Below are positions 7,972 to 16,300 of a stretch of DNA of 64,000 bases, one piece after another; the first letter of the stretch is position 1; every line of letters starts with the position of its first letter. The DNA is taken from contig NZ_CAAJGL010000145.1 in assembly GCF_900996225.1 (NCBI RefSeq), positions 124,001-188,000 of the forward strand, given 5' to 3'. The position numbers and the translations under genes were made by a program. This stretch comes from Paraburkholderia sp. BCC1884 (GTDB lineage Bacteria > Pseudomonadota > Gammaproteobacteria > Burkholderiales > Burkholderiaceae). The notes beneath the pieces were generated by a model, which was not told the DNA's origin, searched no databases, and saw nothing but the letters and a program-made list of their open reading frames with translations.

Positions 7972-9279
7972 ATGAACGCCACGACCGATGCCGATGCGAG
8001 CCACGCCGCCGCCGTCGCCCGAACCACCAGCCGCGGCGCGATTGCCGCCGCGGTGATCGGCAACTGGCTCGAGTTCTTCGATTTCACCGTGTACGGTTTT
8101 TTTGCCGTGATCATCGGCAAGCTGTATTTTCCTTCGGCGGATGCGACGACGTCGTTGCTGTTGTCGGTGGCGACTTTCGCGGCGGGTTTCATCACGCGGC
8201 CGCTCGGCAGTGTGATGCTCGGCGTCTACGCGGACCGCAAGGGGCGCAAGGCCGCGCTCAATCTGACCATCATGCTGATGGCGGCGAGCACGGGGCTGAT
8301 CGCCATCGTGCCGACCTATGCGCAGATCGGCCTCGCGGCGCCGCTGCTGATCGTGCTCGCGCGGCTCGTTCAGGGCTTCTCGCAAGGCGGTGAGTTCGGC
8401 GCGGCCACATCCACGCTGCTGGAACAGGGCGGCGGCACACGACGCGGTTTTCGCGCGAGCTGGCAACTGGCGACTCAAGGTGGCGCGGCATTGATGGGGT
8501 CGGGCATCGCCGCTGCATTGTCGGCCGCGTTGCCGAAGGAGTCGCTGGAAAGCTGGGGCTGGCGCATTCCGTTTCTGATCGGCGTATTGATCGCGCCGGT
8601 CGGCATGTACCTGCGCCGCCGTCTCGCCGACGACGCCTCCAGTGCACACAGCCATGCCATCGAACGCGGCGTGCTGCATGAGCTCTTTACGCAGCATCTG
8701 CGCACCTTGCTGCTGATCACACTGACGGTGATGGGCGGCACGGTGTCCACCTACATCCTGACCTTTTACATGCCGACCTACGCGATCCACACGCTCGGCC
8801 TGCCGATGTCGCTGTCGATGCTGGTCGGCGTCGCCTCGGGCTTCGTCATGCTGGTGACGTGCCCGCTGTTCGGCATGCTGTCGGATCGTATCGGTAGCCG
8901 CAAGCGGCCGATTCTGTTCGGGCGCGGCGTGCTGGTGCTGCTGCTGTTTCCGGCCTTCGTGCTGATCAACCGCTTTCCGCAGTTGCCCGTGATCATGTCG
9001 CTGACTGCGCTGATGCTGTTGTTCTATTCGATGGGCTCGGCGTCGGAGTTCGCCTTGATGTGCGAGTCGTTTCCGCGGCGCGTGCGTGCCACCGGTATTT
9101 CGATCGCCTATGCATTGAGCGTGTGCCTGTTCGGCGGGACGGCGCAACTGGTCGCGACATGGCTTATCAAGCTGACCGGCAGCAAGCTGGCGCCGGCCGG
9201 CTATGTAGCGACGTGCGTGGTGGTGTCGCTGATCGCGGTGTCGATGCTGAAGGAAACGGCGGATAAGCCGATAGATTGA
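7972..9279 (+). CDS. MFS transporter, metabolite:H+ symporter (MHS) type
   Basis: This is a 435-aa, 12-helix transporter. The start of helix 1 (GNWLEFFDFTVYGFF), the loop GVYADRKGRKAAL and LARLVQGFSQGGEFG are hallmarks of the MHS subfamily (relatives of KgtP, ProP and ShiA), which imports organic acids and amino acids with protons. GAGGAAG precedes the ATG. It lies directly downstream of the M20 enzyme, so it probably brings in the amide substrate or exchanges a product. It is convergent with the IclR gene. Confidence 0.92.
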   Translation: MNATTDADASHAAAVARTTSRGAIAAAVIGNWLEFFDFTVYGFFAVIIGKLYFPSADATTSLLLSVATFAAGFITRPLGSVMLGVYADRKGRKAALNLTIMLMAASTGLIAIVPTYAQIGLAAPLLIVLARLVQGFSQGGEFGAATSTLLEQGGGTRRGFRASWQLATQGGAALMGSGIAAALSAALPKESLESWGWRIPFLIGVLIAPVGMYLRRRLADDASSAHSHAIERGVLHELFTQHLRTLLLITLTVMGGTVSTYILTFYMPTYAIHTLGLPMSLSMLVGVASGFVMLVTCPLFGMLSDRIGSRKRPILFGRGVLVLLLFPAFVLINRFPQLPVIMSLTALMLLFYSMGSASEFALMCESFPRRVRATGISIAYALSVCLFGGTAQLVATWLIKLTGSKLAPAGYVATCVVVSLIAVSMLKETADKPID

Positions 9280-9309
9280 ACGATCCGACTTGCAGGAAAG
9301 TGCGCGAAG

Positions 9310-9335
9310 CGGGCGCCGTCATCGCCGGACGCCCG
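9310..9335. terminator. Possible bidirectional hairpin between convergent genes
   Basis: CGGGCG and CGCCCG arms enclose a partly pairing centre between the MFS and IclR stop codons. The position is right for a shared terminator. No clear U-tract follows on either side, so this is weak. Confidence 0.33.
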
Positions 9336-9342
9336 TTATCGC

Positions 9343-10167
9343 TTATCCGCGTCGCGCCACCATCTCCGACACGGTTTGCGCCGCGTTTTGCAGCGGCTCG
9401 AGAAATGCCTTCACCATCTGTTTGGCTGAATTGCGCTGCGCATTGCCGCTGATGTTCATCGCGGCGATCACGCGCCCCTGACGATTGCGGATCGGCGCGG
9501 ACAGCGAGATCAGCCCGCCCTCCAGTTCCTGATCGACGATCGCCCAGCCCTGGCGACGCACTTGCGCGATCACCTTCTTCAACTCCTCCTTGTCGGTCAC
9601 GGTGCGCGCGGTATGCGCATAGAGCGGAGCCGAACTGAGGGTCGCTTCGAGCGTTTCGTCGTCGAGCGCCGACAACAGCACGCGGCCCATCGACGTGCAA
9701 TACGCCGGCAAGCGACTGCCGATCGACAGGTTGATCGTCATGATCTTATGGGTCGGCACGCGCAGCACGTAGACGATCTCGGTGCGATCGAGCACGGCCG
9801 CCGAGCAGCTTTCGTGCACCTCGGCCGACAACTGTTCCATCACCGGCTCGGCGAGGTTCCAGAACGGCATCGAAGTCAGATAGGCGAAGCCGAGGTCGAG
9901 AATCTTCGGCGTGAGGCGGAACAGGCGGCCTTCGGCTTCCACGTAGCCGAGCGTCTGCAAGGTCAACAGAATGCGGCGCGCGCCGGCGCGGGTGAGCCCG
10001 GTAGCGGCGGCGACATCGGTCAGTGTCTGTTCGGGGCGCGTGGCGTCGAACGCGCGAATGACCGCAAGGCCGCGTGCGAACGACTGCACATACGAATCGC
10101 CCGGTTTCTCCGGGGCGGTTTCGTCGCTGACGGGAGCGGCGGAAGACGGCGGCAGGGCTTTGCTCAT
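9343..10167 (-). CDS. IclR-family regulator of the PcaR/PobR/PcaU subgroup
   Basis: This is a 274-aa protein with a variable N-terminal extension of about 25 residues. The IclR winged HTH is at about 30-90 (FARGLAVIRAFDATRPEQTL, then GLTRAGARRILLTL) and the effector domain contains EVHESCSAAVLD, EIVYVLRVP and RLPAYCTSMGRVLL. These stretches are very close in style to the aromatic-pathway activators PcaR, PobR and PcaU. A pcaF thiolase with PcaR-like promoter repeats lies 6 kb away at 16301. It may therefore act there, or on the neighbouring transporter; both are inference. Confidence 0.92.
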   Translation of the reverse strand: MSKALPPSSAAPVSDETAPEKPGDSYVQSFARGLAVIRAFDATRPEQTLTDVAAATGLTRAGARRILLTLQTLGYVEAEGRLFRLTPKILDLGFAYLTSMPFWNLAEPVMEQLSAEVHESCSAAVLDRTEIVYVLRVPTHKIMTINLSIGSRLPAYCTSMGRVLLSALDDETLEATLSSAPLYAHTARTVTDKEELKKVIAQVRRQGWAIVDQELEGGLISLSAPIRNRQGRVIAAMNISGNAQRNSAKQMVKAFLEPLQNAAQTVSEMVARRG

Positions 10168-10332
10168 GGACCTTGAAAGTGCGTTCGAGGAGGCAACGGA
10201 CGACGCTCGCGCGTGTTCGCCCGGCGCGATGCGCTAAAGGCGTGACGATAGCTCAAGCCTTCTGTTTCGCCAACTTTGCGGCGTTTGCTCAAAAAAATCA
10301 GGGTTAGCATGGATGCCGGCCATCTGCCAAAT

Positions 10333-10351
10333 TTGTATGATGACCCGACAA
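10333..10351. promoter_or_regulatory. Candidate GntR (FadR-type) operator
   Basis: TTGT and ACAA form a dyad spaced by 11 bp about 30 bp upstream of the GntR start, with an inner GT-N6-AC pair. FCD-type GntR regulators commonly bind short dyads of this kind in their own promoter. The arms are short, so chance is possible. Confidence 0.3.
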
Positions 10352-10382
10352 CATGATTCGCTGACGTCCCACCGAGGCACGC

Positions 10383-11087
10383 ATGTTTGAAAAGATCCCG
10401 GCTCGGGCGTTGAGCGACACCGTGGCCCAGCAACTCCTCAAGCAGATCGACAAAGGCACCTTCGAGCGCGGCGGCAAATTGCCGACCGAGGCGGTCCTCG
10501 CGCAGCAGTTCGGGGTCAGCCGCACGGTGATCCGCGAGGCGATTTCACGTCTGAAGAACGAGGGCGTAGTCGAGCCGCGCCAGGGCAGCGGCGTATTCAT
10601 CGCCGCGCACGGCGCGATCCGGCCGCTGCGGATCGATTACGCGGACGTGGCCGAAGCGGGCTCCGTGCTGCAGATTCTCGCGCTGCGGCGGGCCATCGAG
10701 GCCGAAGTCGCGTCGGAAGCGGCGCTGCGGCGCAGCGCCGCCGACATGACGGCGATCGACGCCGCCCTCGCGAGGATCGACGCAGCGGCGGCGCACGGCG
10801 AGGACGGTGTCGCCGAAGACGTCGCGTTTCATCGTGTCATCGCCGCGGCCACTGGCAATCCGTATTTCCTCAAGACACTCACATTCCTCAATCAATACCT
10901 TGAAGCCGGCACCCTGGTGACCCGGCGCAACGAGGCGTTGCGGGAGGATTTTTCGCGCCAGGTGCGCGACGAGCACGCGGCGATCGTCGCGGCGATCCGC
11001 GCGGGCGACCCGGCGGCGGCGCGCGAGGCAGCGAGCACGCATATGAACAACGCGGCGCGGCGGCTCGCGGAAGCAGGGATTGTCTGA
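10383..11087 (+). CDS. GntR-family (FCD) regulator of the tetronate operon
   Basis: This is a 234-aa FadR-type protein. The winged HTH is at residues 8-75 (GGKLPTEAVLAQQFGVSRTV, then GSGVFI) and an all-helical FCD domain follows with metal/effector ligand residues in the usual places (DVAFHRVIAAATGNPYF, then STHMNNA). It is the first gene upstream of the five tetronate enzymes and reads in the same direction, 73 nt before ltnD. It is most likely their repressor, responding to a tetronate or oxo-tetronate; the effector is inferred. Confidence 0.92.
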   Translation: MFEKIPARALSDTVAQQLLKQIDKGTFERGGKLPTEAVLAQQFGVSRTVIREAISRLKNEGVVEPRQGSGVFIAAHGAIRPLRIDYADVAEAGSVLQILALRRAIEAEVASEAALRRSAADMTAIDAALARIDAAAAHGEDGVAEDVAFHRVIAAATGNPYFLKTLTFLNQYLEAGTLVTRRNEALREDFSRQVRDEHAAIVAAIRAGDPAAAREAASTHMNNAARRLAEAGIV

Positions 11088-11160
11088 GCCGGATGGCATC
11101 GAGCCGGGGCGAAGCGCTTGCAACGAGGCGTTCCGGCTAATCAACCTTAAGAGGTCAGAT

Positions 11161-12057
11161 ATGGCGAGCAACGTCGGCGTGATCGGTCTCGGAGCAATGG
11201 GGATGGGCGTCGCCCGTTCGCTGTTGCGCGCGGGTTTTCAGGTGCATGCGTGCGATCTGCGCAGCGAAATCCTGCAAGCCTTCGCGGCAGCGGGCGGCAT
11301 CGGCTGCGCAACGCCGGCGGAACTCGGCGCGCAATGCGACGTGGTGGTGACGCTGGTCGTCAACGCGGCGCAGACCGAGGCCGTGCTGTTCGGCGAACAG
11401 GGCGCGGTCGCGGCGATGAAGCCCGGCAGCGTGGTGATCGCCAGCGCGACGGTCGCGCCGGACTTCGCGATCGAACTCGGCCGACGTGTCGAGGCCGCCG
11501 GTTTGCAGATGCTCGATGCGCCGGTCTCCGGCGGCGCGGCGCGCGCGGCATCGGCTGAAATGACGATGATGACCTCCGGCCCCGCCGCCGCCTATGCCGC
11601 CTGCGAGGACGTGCTGGCCGCGATGGCGGGTAAGGTCTATCGCCTGGGCGCCGGGCACGGTGCGGGGTCGAAGGTGAAGATCATCAACCAGTTGCTGGCG
11701 GGCGTGCATATTGCCGTGGCCGCCGAGGCGATGGCCCTCGGTCTGCGCGAAGGCGTCGATCCGGATGCGCTGTACGAGGTCATCACGCACAGTGCGGGCA
11801 ATTCGTGGATGTTCGAGAACCGCGTGCCGCACATCCTCAAGGCGGACTACACGCCGCTGTCCGCGGTCGATATCTTCGTGAAGGACCTCGGCCTCGTGCT
11901 CGATACCGCGCGTCGTTCGAAATTCCCGCTGCCCTTGTCGGCGGCCGCGCATCAGATGTTCATGATGGCGTCCACGGCGGGGCATGGCGGCGAGGACGAC
12001 GCTGCGGTGATCAAGATTTTCCCCGGCATCGATTTGCCGGCTTCGAACCAGGCATAG
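11161..12057 (+). CDS. ltnD: L-threonate dehydrogenase (beta-hydroxyacid dehydrogenase family)
   Basis: This is a 298-aa NAD(P)-dependent enzyme. The Rossmann motif GLGAMG is at residues 9-14, the substrate-site motif DAPVSGGAARA at about 120, and the catalytic Lys region GAGSKVKIINQLLAG at about 168-182. In described pathways LtnD oxidises L-threonate to 2-oxo-tetronate, which OtnI then isomerises. The ATG at 11161 has AGAGG upstream; a longer in-frame start at 11080 overlaps the GntR gene and lacks similarity. The OtnK gene starts 8 nt after the stop. Assignment rests on family plus the complete otn/den neighbourhood. Confidence 0.9.
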   Translation: MASNVGVIGLGAMGMGVARSLLRAGFQVHACDLRSEILQAFAAAGGIGCATPAELGAQCDVVVTLVVNAAQTEAVLFGEQGAVAAMKPGSVVIASATVAPDFAIELGRRVEAAGLQMLDAPVSGGAARAASAEMTMMTSGPAAAYAACEDVLAAMAGKVYRLGAGHGAGSKVKIINQLLAGVHIAVAAEAMALGLREGVDPDALYEVITHSAGNSWMFENRVPHILKADYTPLSAVDIFVKDLGLVLDTARRSKFPLPLSAAAHQMFMMASTAGHGGEDDAAVIKIFPGIDLPASNQA

Positions 12058-12065
12058 GGATGGTG

Positions 12066-13388
12066 ATGAGCATATCGAATGGACGCGCGCTGCTGGGCTG
12101 CATCGCCGACGACTTCACCGGCGCCACCGATCTCGCCAACATGCTGGTGCGCGGCGGCATGCGCACCGTGCAAACTATCGGCGTGCCCGCGTCGAACGAA
12201 GCGCTCGAAGCGGACGCGCTGGTCGTCGCATTGAAGTCGCGCACGATTCCCGCCGCCGACGCCGTCGCGCAATCGCTCGCCGCCCTTGAGTGGTTACGCG
12301 CACAAGGTTGCCGGCAATTCTTCTTCAAATACTGCTCGACGTTCGATTCGACCGACGCCGGCAATATCGGTCCGGTCGCGGATGCGTTGCTCGATGCCTT
12401 GTCCGCCGATGCCGGCACAGGAGATGGCGCGCAAGCTTTCACGATTGCCTGCCCGGCGTTTCCCGAGAACGGACGCACGATCTATCGCGGCCATCTGTTT
12501 GTCGGCGATGCGCTGTTGAACGAATCGGGCATGGAGAACCATCCGCTCACGCCGATGCGCGACGCGAACCTCGTGCGCGTGCTGCAGCGGCAGAGCGCAT
12601 CGAAAGTCGGCCTGCTGCGTTACGACGCGGTGGCCAGGGGCGCGGCGGCGGTGCGCGCAGCCTGCGAGGCGCTGCGCGCAGAGGGTGTGCGCATGGCAAT
12701 CGCCGATGCGCTCTCCGACGCCGACCTCTACGTGCTCGGCGAAGCCTGCGCCGACCTCACGCTGGTGACAGGCGGCTCGGGCGTGGCGCTCGGCTTGCCC
12801 GGTAACTTCCGCCGCGCCGGTTTGTTGTCCGGGCAGGCCGACGCTGCACGCTTACCGCGTGTCGAGGGGTTGTCGGCGGTGCTGGCGGGAAGCGCTTCGA
12901 AAGCGACCAACGCACAGGTGGCGGCCTGGCGCGAAACAAGGCCGGCGTTCCGGATCGATCCCCTGGCGGTGGCGCGCGGCGAGCCGGTGGTCGAGCAGGC
13001 GCTCGCTTTCGCGCAGGATCACTTACGCGCTGCGCAACCCGTGTTGATCTACGCCACCGCGACGCCTGACGAAGTCAAGGCCGTGCAGAGCGAACTCGGC
13101 GTCGACCAGGCCGGGCATCTGGTGGAGGCCACTCTGGCGTCGATCGCGCGAGGCTTGCGCGAACGCGGCGTGCGCAAGTTCGTGGTGGCGGGCGGCGAGA
13201 CCTCAGGTGCGGTCGTTCAGGCGCTCGACGTGCGCATGCTGCGCATCGGCGCGCAGATCGATCCGGGCGTCCCGGCGACCGCGACCTCGGGCGCCGAACC
13301 GCTCGCGCTCGCCTTGAAGTCCGGCAACTTCGGTTCGACCGACTTCTTTGAAAAAGCCTTGCGCCATCTCGACGGAGCGGCTTCATGA
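12066..13388 (+). CDS. otnK: 3-oxo-tetronate kinase (DUF1537 four-carbon acid sugar kinase)
   Basis: This is a 440-aa protein of the four-carbon acid sugar kinase family. The N-terminal substrate domain opens with LLGCIADDFTGATDLAN and the C-terminal nucleotide domain contains VVAGGETSGAVVQAL. OtnK phosphorylates 3-oxo-tetronate at C4 with ATP. Two starts are possible, ATG at 12060 and ATG at 12066; AGGGA fits the second better. It overlaps otnC by 4 nt (ATGA). Length matches the family. Confidence 0.9.
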   Translation: MSISNGRALLGCIADDFTGATDLANMLVRGGMRTVQTIGVPASNEALEADALVVALKSRTIPAADAVAQSLAALEWLRAQGCRQFFFKYCSTFDSTDAGNIGPVADALLDALSADAGTGDGAQAFTIACPAFPENGRTIYRGHLFVGDALLNESGMENHPLTPMRDANLVRVLQRQSASKVGLLRYDAVARGAAAVRAACEALRAEGVRMAIADALSDADLYVLGEACADLTLVTGGSGVALGLPGNFRRAGLLSGQADAARLPRVEGLSAVLAGSASKATNAQVAAWRETRPAFRIDPLAVARGEPVVEQALAFAQDHLRAAQPVLIYATATPDEVKAVQSELGVDQAGHLVEATLASIARGLRERGVRKFVVAGGETSGAVVQALDVRMLRIGAQIDPGVPATATSGAEPLALALKSGNFGSTDFFEKALRHLDGAAS

Positions 13389-14047
13389 CCATTGCACCGG
13401 CTCTCCACACGAGCGACGAAGCGCGCGTGCGCGAAGAAATCTGCGCGAGCGGCGCGAGTCTCCATGAACGCGGTTACGCGGTGGGCAGCGCGGGCAACAT
13501 CAGCGCGCGGCTGGACGACGGCTGGCTCATCACGCCGACCGATGCCTGTCTCGGCCGGCTCGATCCCGCCGATATCGCCAAAGTCGATTTCGACGGCAAT
13601 CCGGTGTCGGGCAGCAAGCCGTCGAAAACGCTGGCACTCCATCGCGGTATCTACGCCGGCAATAGCGAGGCGCGCGGCATCGTCCATACGCATTCGACGC
13701 ATCTGGTCGCGTTGACGCTCGCCGGGGTGTGGAGCGAACAGGACGTGCTGCCGCCGATCACGCCGTACTACGTGATGAAAGTCGGCCACGTCCCGTTGAT
13801 TCGTTACCGGCGTCCCGGTGACCCGGAGGTCGCCGCCGAGATCGCCGGGCTCGCCAGTTCGGTGCGCGCAGTGTTGCTCGAACGCCTGGGGCCGGTGGTA
13901 TGGGAGCGTTCGGTGGCCCAGGCCTGCTACGCGCTCGAAGAGCTGGAAGAGACCGCACGTCTGTGGCTGATGACCCATCCGCGTCCCGCCCCGCTCGATG
14001 AAGCCGCGCTCGATGAACTGCGCGCCGTGTTCAACGCGCGCTGGTAG
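13385..14047 (+). CDS. otnC: 3-oxo-tetronate 4-phosphate decarboxylase (class II aldolase/adducin family)
   Basis: This is a 220-aa class II aldolase-like enzyme. The early motif GNISARLDDGWLITPT and the metal-binding GIVHTHSTHLVALTL at about residues 97-111 are intact. In the tetronate pathway OtnC decarboxylates 3-oxo-tetronate 4-phosphate to dihydroxyacetone phosphate and CO2, linking to glycolysis. It is translationally coupled to otnK. A fuculose-phosphate aldolase role is the alternative by family, but context favours OtnC. Confidence 0.9.
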   Translation: MTIAPALHTSDEARVREEICASGASLHERGYAVGSAGNISARLDDGWLITPTDACLGRLDPADIAKVDFDGNPVSGSKPSKTLALHRGIYAGNSEARGIVHTHSTHLVALTLAGVWSEQDVLPPITPYYVMKVGHVPLIRYRRPGDPEVAAEIAGLASSVRAVLLERLGPVVWERSVAQACYALEELEETARLWLMTHPRPAPLDEAALDELRAVFNARW

Positions 14048-14133
14048 CTGCAAACCCTACATCCGCGCGCGGCGTGTGATCTTGCCGTGCGCCGACTCCA
14101 ACCGAACCCGATCGAATCCAGGGAACTGATGCC

Positions 14134-14922
14134 ATGCCACGTTTTGCCGCCAACCTGACGATGATGTACAACGAGCACGCCTTCCTCGACCGTTTCGCCG
14201 CCGCGGCGAAAGACGGCTTCAAGGCGGTAGAGTTTCTGTTTCCTTACGACTTCCGCGCCGGCGAAATCAAGGCGCGCCTCGACGCGAACGGTTTGACGCA
14301 AGCGCTTTTCAATGCGCCGCCTGGCGACTGGGCGGCGGGCGAGCGCGGTATCGCCTCGTTGCCCGGCCGCGAGGACGAATTTCGCCGCAGCGTCGACACC
14401 GCGCTCGACTACGCACGCGTGATCGGCAACCGCAAGCTGCATGTGATGGCCGGCTTGATCGGCGCAAATCAGCCGCGCGCGAAACATCGCGAGGTCTATC
14501 TGCGCAATCTCGACTATGCCGCGAAGGCCGCGCAAGCCGACGGTCTCATGGTAGTGATCGAACCGATCAATACGCGCGATATACCGGGTTTTTTTCTGAA
14601 CCGCCAGGACGACGCGCAGGCGATTTGCGCGGAAGTGGGCGCGCCGAATCTCAAGGTGCAGTTCGATTGCTATCACTGCCAGATCGTCGAAGGCGATCTG
14701 GCAGTGAAGCTCAAACGCGATATGGCCGGCATCGGCCACATTCAGATCGCGGGCGTGCCGGAACGGCATGAACCGGATATCGGCGAATTGAACTATCCGT
14801 ATCTGTTCGATCTGATCGACTCGCTCGGTTATGACGGTTTCATCGGCTGCGAATACCGGCCGCGCGCCGCGACGTCGGCGGGGCTCGGCTGGCTCGGGCC
14901 GTATCTGAATGCTGAGCGCTAA
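14134..14922 (+). CDS. otnI: 2-oxo-tetronate isomerase (Hyi-type TIM barrel)
   Basis: This is a 262-aa xylose-isomerase-like TIM barrel of the hydroxypyruvate isomerase group (MPRFAANLTMMYNEHAFLDR). Metal-ligand motifs include VVIEPINTRDIPGFFL, VQFDCYHCQ, GHIQIAGVPERHEPD and GCEYRP. OtnI interconverts 2-oxo- and 3-oxo-tetronate. Without context it would be called hydroxypyruvate isomerase; the flanking ltnD, otnK, otnC and denD support OtnI. AGGGAA lies upstream of the ATG, and an 86-nt gap separates it from otnC. Confidence 0.9.
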   Translation: MPRFAANLTMMYNEHAFLDRFAAAAKDGFKAVEFLFPYDFRAGEIKARLDANGLTQALFNAPPGDWAAGERGIASLPGREDEFRRSVDTALDYARVIGNRKLHVMAGLIGANQPRAKHREVYLRNLDYAAKAAQADGLMVVIEPINTRDIPGFFLNRQDDAQAICAEVGAPNLKVQFDCYHCQIVEGDLAVKLKRDMAGIGHIQIAGVPERHEPDIGELNYPYLFDLIDSLGYDGFIGCEYRPRAATSAGLGWLGPYLNAER

Positions 14923-14937
14923 TCAGGGGCATCCATC

Positions 14938-15918
14938 ATGAAAGTACTCGTAACGGGCGGCGCGGGATTTCTCGGTCAACGTCTTGCGCGCGAATTGCTG
15001 GCGCGCGGTTCGCTAAAGGATGCACGAGGCGCACCGCAAGCGATCACCGAACTGGTGTTGCTCGACGTCGTCCGTGCCGACGATCTCGGCGACAGCCGCG
15101 TACGCACGGAAGTGGGCGACATCGCCGAGCGTAGCGTGCTCGAACGGGCGATCGACGACCAGACGTCGGCGATCTTCCATCTGGCTGCAATCGTCAGCGG
15201 GCAGGCCGAGGCGGACTTCGATCTGGGCATGCGCATCAATCTGGATGCGTCGCGTTTGCTGCTCGAAACATGCCGGCAGCGCGGGCATCGTCCGCGCGTG
15301 CTGTTCACGAGTTCGGTGGCGGTGTATGGCGGCGACTTGCCCGAGGTCGTGCAGAACGACACGGCGCTGAATCCGCAATCGTCGTATGGCACGCAGAAGG
15401 CGATCGCCGAATTGCTGCTCAACGATTATGCGCGACGAGGTTTCGTCGACGGCCGCGTGCTGCGACTACCCACGATCAGCGTGCGGCCGGGCAAGCCGAA
15501 TGCGGCGGCGTCGTCGTTTGCGAGCGGGATCATCCGCGAGCCGCTGAACGGCGAGACGGCGGTGTGTCCGGTGGCGGGCTCGACGCGCTTGTGGCTGCTG
15601 TCGCCACGCAAGGCGATCGAGAGCCTGATCGCCGGCCTCGAACTGGATGACGCCGCGCTCGGCAACCAGCGCGTGCTGAATCTGCCGGGCATTTCAGTCA
15701 GCGTCGACGAAATGGTCGCCGCGCTGCGCGAGGTCGCAGGCGATGAAGTCGCGGCGCGCATCGTGTGGGAGCCGGATGCGCGCGTCGAAAAGATCGTCGG
15801 CAGCTGGCCAGGGCGGTGGGATACGTCGCGTGCCGAACAGTTGGGCTTGAGCGGCGAGCGCGAATTCGCCGACGTGATCCGCGCCTATCTCGCGGATGAA
15901 CCTATCCAGCCTCGCTGA
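14938..15918 (+). CDS. denD: D-erythronate dehydrogenase (extended SDR)
   Basis: This is a 326-aa extended short-chain dehydrogenase. The NAD-binding motif TGGAGFLG is at residues 6-13, the catalytic Ser region LFTSSVAVYGG at about 122, and the Tyr-x3-Lys motif in SSYGTQKAIAE at about 148. In the described pathway DenD oxidises D-erythronate at C2 to 2-oxo-tetronate. It is the last gene of the cluster, 15 nt after otnI. With LtnD it gives the cell two entry dehydrogenases feeding one lower pathway. Confidence 0.9.
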   Translation: MKVLVTGGAGFLGQRLARELLARGSLKDARGAPQAITELVLLDVVRADDLGDSRVRTEVGDIAERSVLERAIDDQTSAIFHLAAIVSGQAEADFDLGMRINLDASRLLLETCRQRGHRPRVLFTSSVAVYGGDLPEVVQNDTALNPQSSYGTQKAIAELLLNDYARRGFVDGRVLRLPTISVRPGKPNAAASSFASGIIREPLNGETAVCPVAGSTRLWLLSPRKAIESLIAGLELDDAALGNQRVLNLPGISVSVDEMVAALREVAGDEVAARIVWEPDARVEKIVGSWPGRWDTSRAEQLGLSGEREFADVIRAYLADEPIQPR

Positions 15919-16043
15919 AACGCACGAACGCCCACGTGATGGCGCATCGAAGCCGTTCCTGCCGCGCCATGCGACGGCCGCGCTCAAACCTCGCACGACA
16001 CGCGACGGCCTGCATGGATACCCTGGTAAGGGCGTGGGATCGC

Positions 16044-16118
16044 TTGACAGGGTTTCCGACCCGCGCCTATTATCGGCCTAGTTGTTCGATATATGACCGT
16101 GTGTTCGTATAAAGAACA
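16044..16118 (+). promoter_or_regulatory. pcaF promoter region with PcaR-like repeats
   Basis: A sigma-70-like TTGACA (16044-16049) and TATTAT (16068-16073) are spaced by 18 bp. Just downstream, TTCGAT (16085-16090) and TATAAA (16108-16113) form a second, weaker promoter with 17-bp spacing. Two GTTCG repeats start at 16084 and 16103. The first, GTTCGATATATGACC, resembles the GTTCGATA-type site reported for PcaR; the second lies in the dyad TGTTC-N7-GAACA (16102-16118). They overlap the -35 and -10 of the weak promoter, as expected for an IclR-type activator. The stretch 15919-16300 holds no gene. Confidence 0.45.
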
Positions 16119-16300
16119 AATGAGCGTAATCCTGCCTTCATTGCCGCAGCTATCTTGCGCCAGGCTGCTTCGAGGCGACGGTCGCCGCCCGGCCGATCCC
16201 ACCGCGCTTGCCGGGCCGACGCTTCAGCGCATCCGGCTCGCGCCACCGGTTCGGCAGGTTAGCGGCGTGGCGCACGCAGCACATCAACTGGAGACATCAC

